From: Sipunculus nudus
Taxonomy: Eukaryota; Annelida; Sipuncula; Golfingiida; Sipunculidae
DNA length: 64,000 nucleotides
Assembly (NCBI GenBank): GCA_026874595.1
Contig: CM049314.1
Coordinates: forward strand, 62,227,300-62,291,299
Direction of reading: 5' to 3'
A model generated the notes under the pieces. The model had not been told where the DNA came from and did no database searches. It saw only the letters and a program-made list of their open reading frames with translations. Of the stretch, positions 13,066-27,113 are shown one piece after another (the stretch's first letter is position 1; every line of letters starts with the position of its first letter). The position numbers and the translations under genes were made by a program.

Positions 13066-13540
13066 GATTATCAACCTATCATGAACCCATATAGCTTCCT
13101 GTTATTGTGACAAACCAGGTATGGATGCGTGTATCAAATATTCAAATTCATACGAGCAAATACAGGTCTGGTTTCATTTATTCTAAACGTTTTTATTATA
13201 CATGGCGAATGTCCCAACAAAAGTAAACAAAACTTTGGTAGTTCCTCCGATGTGTTTGGTGGAACATGATGCGAGCTGATATATGTAAACCTTAAGCTAT
13301 CGTAAATCAAAAAGAGAAAAGTTCTCACAGAATCACTGTAGTCCTCACAGTCCATACAGCTTCCACTGCTGATCTAACACCTGTCAAAGTATGTAACAAT
13401 CTAACGCATCTGCACTCGCTATGGCTGCGGCGGCACAGTTTTAACTATTTTAACCTCTTAATATGTTCCTGTAAATATTTTTTTATTCTCCCAAGTTTCA
13501 ATTGGTTTTGTCATTGTTGTGATAGTATTGTTGTTGTTAG

Positions 13541-13584
<44 letters not shown>

Positions 13585-14666
13585 CAATCGAGCCCGCTTA
13601 TTGTCATGTCAGTGGTGCATGCTTAAATTATGATAATAACCGGGATGTGATATGATGCGGGCTTCAACATCGATGATCTTTTGAGTCATAGAAGAAGCGT
13701 TGTCTCAAATAAATCGGCAATATATAGGAACCAGGAACATTTATGAATATTTTTATTGCACAACGGCATATCAAATTACGTTTATGCGCACCTTATTTTA
13801 TGTTAGTTTTGTGCCGCATGCCGCAATAACTGACCAAAATCCGACTAGCCAACAGAAAGAGACGTATCGTCTGGGTCTTGAGGTCAGATGTTTGGAAATA
13901 TGCGGCACAGTTATAACTTTATGCGTAGGCAAATTATTGTACTTGATAATTCTTTTCCGACTATTGCCTTATTTCTCGCTTGTCTTATTAATGACTCAAA
14001 CATGCATGATCGTCTTTATGATAGGACTGTTCGTGGAGCGGGCATCGTCAAGCCATAGTTAACATTCTGAAGTTTCCCGGCGATTGAGGGTTTGGACCGG
14101 GTATCTCCTCCAGTGCTCACAAAACCTTTAGCTTTTCGAGGACCCTTAAAGGGGATTTCCAGTCGTAAGCAACGCTAACAGCTTGTGCTACATGTCATCT
14201 CGGCGAAACGTACACGAGTTGTAAACCACGGCCTTGCAAAGGCCAAAAGTTCATTAAGTATGATATGTGATCGCAAATATCGCCCTTGCTCACGTACGAA
14301 GAAACGCAATGATCAGGATTCACGTGGTATCTTAAGACGTAAATAAGCTAAGTGACGGGGAGTGCCCGCATGCATCACTACACTTTCCTGCTGCACAAAG
14401 GTGGGAGATGTGATCGTTTGATAAGCCTAACCGATTACAGGCTCTTGGCCTCGTTGATCGCCGTGTCGGCGTTTGATGTGATATTAACTGCGAATCGGTA
14501 TCACTGCTAAGGGTTCCAAGCATGAAAATAAACGGTATTTTGACAATATTCCATGATATTAAACGGTCAGATTTACCATTGTTTATATAGGAAATGGTTT
14601 TGGATTTCAGATTTATATGACATTAAACGAGATTTTCTATTAACCGATATGACACAAAGTGGGCTC

Positions 14667-14738
<72 letters not shown>

Positions 14739-14928
14739 AGAAGCACAGACTGTAGTACGTGTGAGCAACCTCTTGTAGGTTTCTTGCCTTGAGATTATCG
14801 GGATGCCTGCAAAGACCTCCATTCCCCCTAATCTCTTTCTCTCTCTCACTTATTCTCACAATTTCTCAATATAAATAATGTCATTTGCGGTCGACCCAGA
14901 AAGTAATGGGGGGGGGGGGGGGGGGGGG

Positions 14929-14978
<50 letters not shown>

Positions 14979-15736
14979 CACGTATACAGAATATACCGCG
15001 ACTGTCCACTGTCTCGGCCGAAGCGGGGGGGGGGGGGGGGCGGGGTGTCCTTTTTTTTTGCGGGCTTGAGCCCCCCCCCATGCTATAATCCTGAGCACGC
15101 CCTTGTAAGCTCCTTTCATACATTCACTGAAAGTAACACGGCCTATTCCGGAATATTATCCGTGGTGTTCCGGGGCAGACGGCGGATTTCGTTTATGGGA
15201 CTTTCACACATTCACGGAAAGCAACACGGATCATCCCGGAGCATGGTTGGAAGATTCCGGTCTCAAAACTGAGCTCCTGGTGGCTACACGGGCACTTCCG
15301 GATGTATGCGGTGGCTTCACGAAGGTGCACGGTGCAAAAAGGGACTGATACAGGCATTTTTATCCGTGTATTCCGGGACGAAAAATTGCGCAGGTTTATT
15401 TTTCCCGAACATGCCGGTGCACTTTGGATCACCCCGGATGCCTACTGTATGATGCCGGAGTTAACACGGATGATGCCGGAGTTAAAACGGATGATCCACG
15501 ATGATCCGGGAAGAGCCGCGATGCTGTCCGTGAATGTGTGAAAGGGGCTTTACAGTCAGCCCTGATTTATCAAAGCTTGCTCAACAGAACTGGATACCAG
15601 TGGCGTCAACACAAGGGGCTGGGGTGGCGTATATACAGAGGATAGGGGGTATATATCTCCCCCCTTTTAAGCAACCGGGGTGGTCAATGTAATTATCCCT
15701 TGCTATTCAGAGAATAAAATTTTTGTATATTGGAAG

Positions 15737-15795
<59 letters not shown>

Positions 15796-18700
15796 TAATT
15801 GGAATTATAGACTTTGGTTCCGTTTCTAAGTTTCTAATATTACATAATTAAACCTCTTTTAGAATGAACCTATACTGGAAACTTAATTTTAAAAACCTTA
15901 TACTTAATTGCATTATATTTGAAATTTGTCGCACAGAAAATAATAAGTATATATCGATGTTTATAAAAAAGTTGTCCCAACTTTGATAGCCTTCCCACGC
16001 CTCCACCCTATAGCTAGCTTAAAAATAAATTGAGGCCACGACGGGATACTGACGTAGCCGTGACAACCCGACTCAGTTGGCAATGATAATTGGGCTGGTA
16101 AGCCTAGTCGTGAAACAAGCAACATCGAGCAATGCATTGCATTGGTCTTCAATCATGTTGCATTCATATTGTTGTAAACAGGGCATAATCTTAAATTATG
16201 CTACGAATGATGCATTAATGCAAGAGAATACATGTGAACTCGCAAACGAAACTGAAACACCGTCTCTATGGTAACGAGCCTTTCCTATATCGCGTTCAAG
16301 TTGGCTGCCCCCAGTGACCCGTGCGAGCCATGCTTGTATTCATGCGGTCAGAAATTCAACAAACATGTTGAGGGATTTACCAATATGCTGAGTGAGAACG
16401 GACCTTTTCTCGTTAATGTCTGCCCCCCCCCCTCCCCCGCCGTCGCCGAAGGCGCCGTTGGCGGAGGACATAGATATTGTGAGCGTCCGTCCGTCTTTCC
16501 GTCCGTATGTCGTGCCGTCCTTCCGTCCGTCCATCTGTTAACGTGTAAATCCAAGTAGAATTTTAGATACGGTAAAAAAAACCTGCGGCATTGATGCACC
16601 TTATCAAGAGCTAGATCATGATCTAACATGGATGACCTTGACATATTTTTCAAGAAAATGGATGACCTTTCAATGTCACAGCGGCGATAATGCTAAAATG
16701 ATGTTTTTATGCAACAACTCGAAAAGAATTTTAGGTACAGTCACCAAACTTGCAACACTGATGAACCTTATCAGGGGCTAGACCAAGTTTGAACATGGAT
16801 GACTTTGACTAATTTTTCAAGATCACAGTGGCAATAATGCTTAAATGATGTTAACGCAATAACACAAAATGAATTTTAGGTACAGTCACCAAATTTGCTG
16901 CACTGATGAACCTTATCAAGGGCTAGATCGTGTTCCAACATGGATGACCTCCATTTTTCAAGGTCACAGCGGCGATAATGCTAAAATGATGATAACACAA
17001 TAACTCGAAAAGAATTTGAGGCATGTTCACCAAACTTTCAGCATTCATGTACCTGATGAAGGACCAGGTTAGGTTAACAATGGATGACCTTCATGCAGTT
17101 TTCATGGTTGCAGAGTTTATTTGGATGTGTGATATTGACCCTTCTCAAATTTCATACATGTATGCACAACTTTTTTTCTAAATACACCTACATCAGGCGG
17201 ATGATATACTTGATCTGTCACCCCGATCAGCTTTGTCCTTGTTGGTGTGGTTAGAAAGTACACTTAAATGCAAACGATAAGTCCTGTTTATGTCAATTTA
17301 CAGTGTATCTGTAGGCAATGAGGCGCTTTTATAAATGACGAAAATATCTGCATCCTCATGTGGCCTTATAATGCGTTCCTCAGACCTAGATGTAAGACAC
17401 TCTGGCAGGCTAATAATCTGGTCGTAAAGTCAGTGGACCGATATGGCGCTAAATGCTGACTCAGCATCATCCGATTTTTATATTTCTATGATATCGAGTT
17501 AAACCTAAGCAAGACCTTACTATTTAGCTAAAAGACCTGAGGTAGCATACTTGAAAAAATATGTAACTCTAAATTCCTTGTAGATCACACACAATACATA
17601 TAATTTCAAACCTGGTTACAATGTACATGTTCTTTCAAAAGTAACGTGTATTGAAGGAATTTTCACCAATTTCAATCATGTATATATAAAAAAGAAATTG
17701 TGCGTTTCTTTGAGTACTCAGTCCGAGACAAATTTGAAACTATGACTGCTATTTTGAAAGAATGTTCAAAGATATATTAACATTTGCAATTATATATCTA
17801 TCTCTCTTAGTTTGGCACTGACTTTTTTTTGGCTGAAAACAGATTTTTTTTTTCGACAAAAAACATCCCGGCCAACGGAATTTCTGTCTCATATTCACCT
17901 GTCTTATACGTATTATTGTTCTGTGTATGTAAACATAGTCCGCGTGTGACTGTTTGCCAGATCCAGAATGTGTGACCAGAGGTCCCATCTCCCGCATGAG
18001 GGAAGAAGGATATGAAACATGGAAAAAGAAACACAGAAGAAGCCCCGATTTGATGATTAAAAAATCTTGATTTGTGAGGCTGCGTGGTATAGGTAGACCT
18101 AGTTATGGCTATGTTGTTAACACAACAGAGCCACAACTGGGTGTAGGTCACTTGCTGGCGCGCTCGATATGATTTCATTTTGCTCAAGTGTTTGTGCCCG
18201 GAGCAAGCTCATTTCTATTAGTGTACAGGAGAAGGCAAACAATATTAGAAAGAAATGTTGACAGCTACCACAACCATTATAAGGGGAATATAATTCATGT
18301 ACATTTAACATGCCTGGTATGTGAATAGATCCCTTTAATTACAGGGTTGAGGATCCGTTTTGGATCGGTCTGCGTGGCGGACTTCCCGTTGGGATGTGGC
18401 GTTGGACGACAGGTCAGCTACTAACCGGGTGGTCCAACTGGAACGGAAACCATCCGACCGGTGGTAAGGACAGTATGAAAATGTGTACCTTCATCAGTTC
18501 GGCCGTCGACTTCAGATGGGAAGACAACTTGTGTGATGCCCATTTTCACTTTTTATGCCAGTCTGGTGGTAGGTGTAGTTATATATATAATACGTCAGTT
18601 TAATCGTGCGTATATAGTTACTGGTACAAAGGTTTCACCCAACACCTGGATGAAACTATGTTTTTTTTTACCCTGTTAAAACCAGGACTGGATAAAATAG

Positions 18701-21700
18701 GTTTTACCAAGGTATTACCCAGGATCCCTAGGTTTTACCCCTAATTCTTTTATTGATTGTAGTGTGATGTGCTGTGCTCAGCCAAACATGAGTTACATTA
18801 GTGAGTGGAAAAGACGTCTATCAGACCGGGGTTACGTATGCAGACCCACTTGGCTTGCTGCCAATATCCACAAAATTGTGTGACCAGTCATAAAGAAACT
18901 AAGCACAGGACCTGCTTGAAAGCAAATAAACATTGGCAAAACCCTGGGTAAAACCTGGGTAAAATAATTTTAACCCAGGTTTCACCCACTGGGTTGGGCG
19001 AAATAAGTTTTTTTTCTGGTCCAATGCGAACCCTGCTGTTGCGAGGTATGACCGTTTTTCGAACATACATGTTTGCATATCTACTAACGTGACGAGTAAT
19101 TACCCTTCCTACACCGCCCCCCCCCCATTCCTCCAGGGCAGACTGGGGGTATCCAAAACGAGTCTGTATGTACATCTGTACGTAAGTATATGTATGCTAG
19201 TATATATGTTTGTTTATAAATTTAAATAATTTGAACTCTTTAATTCCTCCGTCCTCTTTGATGATAACCGTATCCAAAATCGGGTAAGAAGAGTTCTGAT
19301 TCGCCGAGCCGTTAAAAGAGATGCACCCCCGCCCCCAATTCAACCACTTCCCCACTGTTCCCAGGATTTATATTTTGTAACCCCCTGTCCAGCCGCACTT
19401 TCATTTTCCTTAGAATATTTAGGACACTAAACAATCATCAGCTTTTAAATTTAGTTGTTTGGGCCTGTAACTAGTAACCTTTATCTTCAACAACAAGGTT
19501 GAGCTATTTTTTTTTCGGAAACTTCAGGGATTGAATTACTTAAGTATATTGACAGGTATGGTTTTGGTTTCAGTGTAGTCAATAATAGCCGTGACAACCC
19601 GATTCAGTAGGCAATCGGATAATTGGGCTGGTAAGCCTACTCGATTCGTGATACAAGTTATATCTAGGAATGTATCGCAGTGGTCTTGCATCAGGTTGCT
19701 TTCATATCGTGGTAAACGGCCCATATTCTCAATAATATGCTAAAAATAATGAATTTAAACAATAGTACACATGTGAGCTCACAAACCAAAATGAAACACC
19801 GTCTCAATGGACACGGGGCATTTCCTGGATCGCCTGCAAGCTGCCTGCGTCCTGTAACCCGTGCGAGCCATGCTTGTGTTCATGCGGTCATAAATTCAAC
19901 AAACACGTCAAAGGGTTTACCAATACGCTGATTTAAACGAAACTTTTCTCGTTCATGTTTGGTATTATTAGAAAGTACACAAAAAATGCTAACGATTGGT
20001 CTGGTTTATGTTGATTGACAGTGTACCTGTAGGCCACGAACCGTTGTCAGATATGCCGAAAATATTTGCATCTTGCCTAATGCGTTCCTCAGACATAGAT
20101 GTAATGACACTCTGGCGCTAGTAATCTGGTCGTAATGCCAGAGGGTCGATATGACGCTAAGTTAATAAGGCTTGTATCTCATTCGTCCATTGCCGCTTAC
20201 TTTTTATTTGGAAATGACCTGACAGTTTACGTAATATTCCGAATTTCAGTTGGTGCCCTACTGTAGAACAGATAATATCGAGCATGATTTTTATTACATA
20301 TACGAGAATGTGAGAAACCATATAAAGCCAAATGTTAATTTGGCAGGCACTTTTTCAGAAATCAATGTTGGCGGGCGATATTTAAATTACGTTTTCTATT
20401 GCTTGTACGTTTATAATTTGTCAATACGACATTCACAATAATAACTAATTGATTTTGCTAAATAGGTAAAATCACAACATAACCAAAGGAAATTTTATCA
20501 AAAGTTTATTATTTTATTTTCTTGAAAGAAATGTCCGTGCTGCTAATGCTCAATATCGTCTTCGAAAAATCAATATGTACATTTTTATTATTCGGTAAAC
20601 CTTCTGTAACATTACAATCAGGAGCTATATTGAAAAGTGTAAGCTTTTATTTTGCAGGAATTGGGTGCACTGTTGATGCAAGTATCCCAGGATGCCCTGC
20701 GGGTAGGTACTTCTTTTCACGGAAGTCAATTTTTATTTTTATGTCAATTTTCACCTTAAACAAAGCAAAAGATACAGATTAAATATCAGGTATTTGTATA
20801 TTCTTCTTTATAATCCATGAATCCCAAATAATAATAAATTATCCATTTAACTTCTTATCCGATCAGATGGCCATACTTAATTCGCCAAACAGGTTATAGC
20901 AAACGATATCAGGGTACCACGTGATATCTATTATATTGTTATATCTATATTTACATATATTAATTTATTTATGCACACATAAAATTAAATTCTCCAAATA
21001 AATCAATTATCTGTTTTCAAGCATGGCCATTACTCGTGAATGTTATAATTGTCTAACATTTAATATTTAGTTATATAGTAATAAATATATAAATAATATC
21101 TCCCTAGATACTTGGACACCCTTCCCGCAGACACAACTGCTTTTGACAACTGGTGACGTCATTTCCGTAGAAGAGTTGGCAGGTTCTCTATCAGAGTGTA
21201 AAACAAGATGTCTGTATGAAACCCACTTTTACTGCGGGGCCGTGACCTTTAACCAGGACACCCAGATGTGTTTTATGGCTGAAAATTCTCAGCTGACATT
21301 CCAGAAGCTTTCTAATGACCAGATTTCATCCGCTGTTCGTCTGCTTGCCCCAGGTGAGTTCATTTCTGATAATGGCCACCTGTCTGATACTAGCTACATT
21401 TATGATATTTGCCACAACCTTATATGAGGGTCAAGCAAACGTTTTCCAAATGTCATTATATTATCATAAAACATAATTGCCTATAAAAAAATGTTTATAT
21501 AGATTAAACATAAAATGGGCCCTGTTCCGGAAATTTTTTTCTATCTATTGTTTTCACAAAAAAACATGAGGTTGTGTGATTTGTAAAAAAATATTGGCAC
21601 ATCTATGAGCACTGTCAACTCAACAGTGACGTCACAAACTGGGAAATCCCCTTTTTAACTAAAAATTCTAGATCTCAGTAAAAGCACAGTATTTTTGGTA

Positions 21701-22103
21701 TTGTAAGACCCAAATTTTCAGGAGGGAATAAAAACAACATGCATTACTAGATCCGAGTTGTTGATAAAATTCAGTCCATGATGTCACATGTGTAAGAGCC
21801 AATCAAATCAGGGCAAAGTCTTGGACATGGTTAAAATCCTCATTCACTTAAACAAACGTGGAATAGGTTTACTTAACCTTAGCCACACTTTTTACATTAG
21901 CCATATGTCTAATACTAGTATTAGTCACATGACTGGTAACGGCCACCTGTCTGATAGTATTATTAGTCACATGGCTGATATTTGCCACCTGTCTGATATA
22001 AGCCACATTTCTGATATTTGTCACAACATTGGCCACATGTCTAATATTTCCTGCATGTATGATATTAACCATCTGTTTGATATTGATACGAGACACACTC
22101 ACA

Positions 22104-22174
<71 letters not shown>

Positions 22175-24616
22175 ACCGTATTTCCTTGATCAGACGCCCC
22201 GGCGTTTATTTTTATCAGATCCTGCTTTGGCCCGGCCTCTTAATAAAAAAACGGCTTATATTTAAGGCCGGCGTTTATTAAAAAAAATGTAATATATTTT
22301 ACATAAATATATATATAAAAGGGCAGTGGCAGACTACATACCCCGACCAGGATCTAAATCAAATTAACTCCCCCCTGGATTCCTCTTCAGGGAGTCACGT
22401 TTAACCAACTCGTCTCTAATACCTCTAATACCTCTTTGTTACAATAGACTTGCTCCATTGCACAATGGTATATAATCAATTGAATAAAACATTAAATATG
22501 GTTATCTAGATAACCTACAAATGTTAATAGATCACTCCTTGGCTGTTTATCTGACCTTCGATGATATTTCACCAAAATCCCTCAATACATTTCTGGGCGT
22601 TATCTTGCTCCAGACAAGACAACCAAGGTAAAAAAAAAAAAAAAATAGAAATTGAGGGCGTGGTCATCCCCAAAGCGTTCCTCAAAGTTCTACTTGGAAA
22701 ACACGGGTCATATGGCTACCTACCTCTTCCCACAGATAGAGCTTGTTCGGACTAAAAAGTGGCCTGCCGGAATTACGGGTATACCGCTTGTTTATTTATC
22801 CAACATGTTATGTTACAAGATCCGCGTGGAGGTATACTTGTAGTTCCGAATACTTTCTAGTTTCTCGTCCTGTTTTCAGTGACTGAACTGCCGAGAAAAT
22901 GCTTTAAAATGGTGGACAGCCTGATGGGTTCTTACCCTGATATGTCAAATGTCTGTGCGTCAATAAACGGCCGACTGGCGGTCATAGACAGTAAGGCGGC
23001 CATGGAAAGACTGGAATATCACATCCTGAGGTCAGTTTTATTACTTGTTACATATTCAGTCTCGAAGTTTTAAAAATTCTTATATTAACATTTGTTTTAA
23101 AATTTTGACCTTATATATTTTACAATATATAATATAATTCAATAATACTACATCAATTATCACTATTAAACTACCGTTAATAATACATGTTATATTGTAA
23201 ACTATAATGCACAAATATCACAACCAATAATAATAATAATGACAATAACAAAATATTATTATTATTACTATAATACGTTTCTGTGACCTTTCCTTCGCCA
23301 AAATTGAATGTAACTGTCGTGAACTTGCTCTTGTGTATGTAAACCTCATAATTTGATGTTTATGAAGGTCTCTCTTTGTCCTGGTTTACACCAGCGACTG
23401 ATCAGGAGATACATGAACTCATAATTTCATCACCAACCAGAAGGTGTAAACTTGATCCCTTCCCCACTCCCCTTCTTAAGCAATGCATAGATGAACTTAC
23501 CCATTGATTACATTAATTAAATGTCTCTTTATCAACAGGTACAGTCCCTTCTCATTTTAAAGGGGCTGTTGTGACCCCACTTTTGAAGAAGCCAGGATTA
23601 GATCCAAATGACTTTCCTCATTTTAGGCCAGTTTCAAACCTTTCGCCCGTTTCTCAAATCCGTGAGAAAACTGTTTTAAAGAGGTTACAATGTCATCTTT
23701 ATGAAAATAGCTTAATAAAAATCCATCAGTCCGCGTATAGAAGGCACCGCCATAGCACAAAGACTGCCGTCCCGAGTGTCATGGATGGTCTGCTGATGGC
23801 GGTAGACGAGAGGACGTTTCTCTCCTAGCATTGTTGGACCTCAGTGCAGCGTTTGACACGCTTGATCAATCTATTTTGCTTAAAAGACTAGAATTTACCT
23901 TTGGTATACACGACACTGTGCTCTCATGGTTGACTTCATACCTCTTTCAATGCATGATTATATTAGTAGTACATGTCGTGCGGCCCTTCTCATGCTCCGC
24001 CGTATAGTTTCCATCCGGTGTTTCCTCGCTACTAATGCGTGCTGTCGGCTCATTTGCGTCACAGTAATATCTTGCCGGGATTATTGTAATTCAGTTCTTG
24101 CTGGGTTGCCGGCAGAGCAAGTCTCTAGGCAGATGGTCTAGAATAATGCTGCGCGTCTCATTCTTAAGAAGCGTAAGACCGACCACGTCACGCCGCTGCT
24201 CAAACAACTCAATTGGCTTCCTGTCAAGTACCGCACACAATATAAAATTGCTGTTTTTGTTTATCATATTTGTCTTGGAAAATAACAAGCTATCGACCTT
24301 TGCGTAAGCTGCGCTCGGCTGGTGGAAATCTTCTTAAAGTACCAAAGTGTAATATGAAAATCGGTGAACGTTCCTTCCGTTTCATAGCCACAAAAGTTTG
24401 GAATTCACTTCCCATAACTCTTAGAAAATCTCCAGCAATTGTATTATTAAAACTATTTTAAAAACTTAGCAAGCTATTGGTAAATAATATACATCTTTTT
24501 TTTTCTTGGGTCAGGCACAGGGAGTAGATTTCCTTGAAACTGTTTTCGTGCGCGTGTGTGTGTGTGATTTGCGCTGCGAGTCCGACCATCATAGAATTGG
24601 CGTTATATAAATACTA

Positions 24617-24653
<37 letters not shown>

Positions 24654-27077
24654 GTTGTTGTTGTTGTTGTTGTTCTTGTCTCCGCCAGAAGGGTATGCGA
24701 TCTTTCCCGTTCTTGTGTGTTTGTGCATGTGTGTTTATTCACAACATAAGTCACGCAATCATCGACGGAATCTCTTGGAATTTTCAGGACATTAGAGGAA
24801 TGGGCCACTGGAAAATCGATCAGATTTTAGTGTGGGTCAGACACATGATCCATATCCAGGAGCGCCATCAAGGATTATCTACAAATGTAAACTCACTTAT
24901 ACACGGAGAACCTCGGAATATGTGCCGAATAAGTGAATGGCGGAGGGCGGTGTTCTTTAGAATGCAGTTTTCTAGCTGTTGTCATTATTAATTCAGATGA
25001 CCATATAAACTATAAGTGTACTGAATCTAATTTAATATTTATTCAGTAATACTCTCAGCCAAGAGAACGCTTGGATCGGATTGACTGACTCAGAAACAGA
25101 AGGAGAATTCCGGTGGGAGGACGGGACGCTACTGAGCTGGGAGATATGGGACGGAGATGAGCCAGCGGGAGGACGGAATCGTAACTACGTTTACATGAAC
25201 TTTAAAAATAAAGAGTGGAAGACAGGTGCAAGCACCAGGAAGTTCCCGGCGGTCTGTGAAATCATACGTGACAATTGTATGTATCTATTTTATCATTTTC
25301 AGTTTATCTATTTGTTTTCTGTCAGAATACATTTTTATGCTCTGTCACACCAACATGCACACACCCGAACCTGATCACACTTATCCCATAATTAATCAAA
25401 ACTTGATATATATCATTCATACCCATCCAGTCACTTGCTCTGTTCTCGGAAGTGCTGAAAGAAGCGCACAAGACATGGAATTGTGGGAAAAATTGGCCGA
25501 GGTTTATTAAAAATAACATTAAAATTTTCATATTCAACATATTCAGCAATTATCCCTTCTTTCCCACTGACGGGAAGGTGGGGTACAACACGCCACATTA
25601 TGACTGGTCGCCCCAAATCTTTTTTAATATAATATTTAATGGAGTTTTTAGTCCAGTTAGAATACGGATGGGGATGTATGTAACATATATTTACTAATTG
25701 TGACCCTTCTTGTCAAAGTTAGGACCTCTGTAATCATTATTCAAAATCTAGCGACCTTGAACTTCCGCCCTCTTGTAAGCAGTGTTGCCATATTGGATAT
25801 TCGCCCTCTCCTAGTTACTTCCGCGTCTTCATGAACTGGTTATACTGCGGATAAAATTAAACTACTTGTTTCAAATGAATCTGCTTATTTAGCAAGGTCC
25901 TCACGCTGCCGGCTATGGGTTTCCATACGTTAAGAGTACCAGATTTCCCAGAACACAGTGTTACCTTAATTATCGCCCAGCGCCGCCGTACTTATAACGA
26001 TGTCCGCCCTCCAAGTATTCTCACTATTTGTCGGGACAGTTTTTAACTCTGATTTTGGTTATCATTACCTTCTTTTCAACCAGGCAGGTCTTGGGCTTTA
26101 AATATTTGTGTATATACTAGTATTGTCCCCCCCCCCCGTTATCGTTTCCTTTTATTGGCGCCCAACACACAAAACACTGATGGTGTGGCGAGCATAAAAT
26201 TATTATCTGCTTGGGGCAGAGTAATTGTATTTCTAGATCATGCATGCGCACTGCGCGTAATAGAGGTGCCGATCGGACCGCTTGGACCTTTCCGGTCCAC
26301 AAATATTGTCTCGACCGAACCGGACCACTAACTCTAAATACTGGACTGGTTATCCCTGGACCAGACGGGTTCGGAGGGGTCCCGTCCTGTCTGGTCCGGA
26401 CCGCCCTAGTTAATGTTGAAAGGTATAAGCTAAATAGAGGACATTATGGATTAAGTTTCAACTTGCAAATCTTGTAATGAAAAAGTCCAAATTAATCTCA
26501 CAAAGAAACTGCAATATTTATATATATACTATTTTTATTTTTCTCTGTGTATGAGTAAAGGGTCTTTTTGTTATTAACTTTTAAATGAAGTAACATGTTC
26601 ATCTTTAGAATCATTGTCCCTGATGCGGTGCACAATAGTAATGCTTTTCTTCTTTATCATTGTTATTCTGTGTATCACAGTATAATAAAACCAATTTTAA
26701 TAATTAAATGCATTAAATACTAAGGCCTTAATATACTCTTTAAATAATAAAGTATTAACATTAGATTAATAAGTTTTCAAGTAGCACCTAAACCACTACA
26801 TAACTAATCAGCTAATGTAAACCCACATCCATCCACGCCAAGCAAATTCTTTTAATCAGCTCGCCCTGCACAATTTGGTTTAAATTCTAACCATATTTCA
26901 ATGTTGTCGAATTATTTTCAAAGATTGTAATTTTAAATTTGTCTTAAAAAAACCCTGATTTTACGATTCTCATATAGATAATTTCATTACATTTTTATAC
27001 GGTTTGCTGTATATGTGATATTAGGTTTTATTAGAACAAATATAAGTATTTTTAAAAATATTTTTATTGATATTTCT

Positions 27078-27113
<36 letters not shown>

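Noticed and set aside
13700-14062. 120-codon plus-strand ORF with hydrophobic stretch
   Set aside because: No recognisable family, no fitting exon borders, and located in an intron of the main gene.
14856-15119. ORFs on both strands rich in Arg-Glu or Ser-Leu and Pro
   Set aside because: They are translations of the G-run, (GA)n and C-run microsatellites.
17807-18187. 126-codon minus-strand ORF
   Set aside because: No domain, biased composition, overlaps intron sequence only; likely chance.
23571-24461. Live reverse transcriptase gene
   Set aside because: Frameshift near 23828, stops, and loss of the YADD region show a dead, truncated LINE.
26255-26420. GC-rich patch as an exon or promoter
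   Set aside because: It is made of repeated GGACCGG/CCGGTCC motifs, with no splice-bounded frame or CpG-rich promoter features I can defend.
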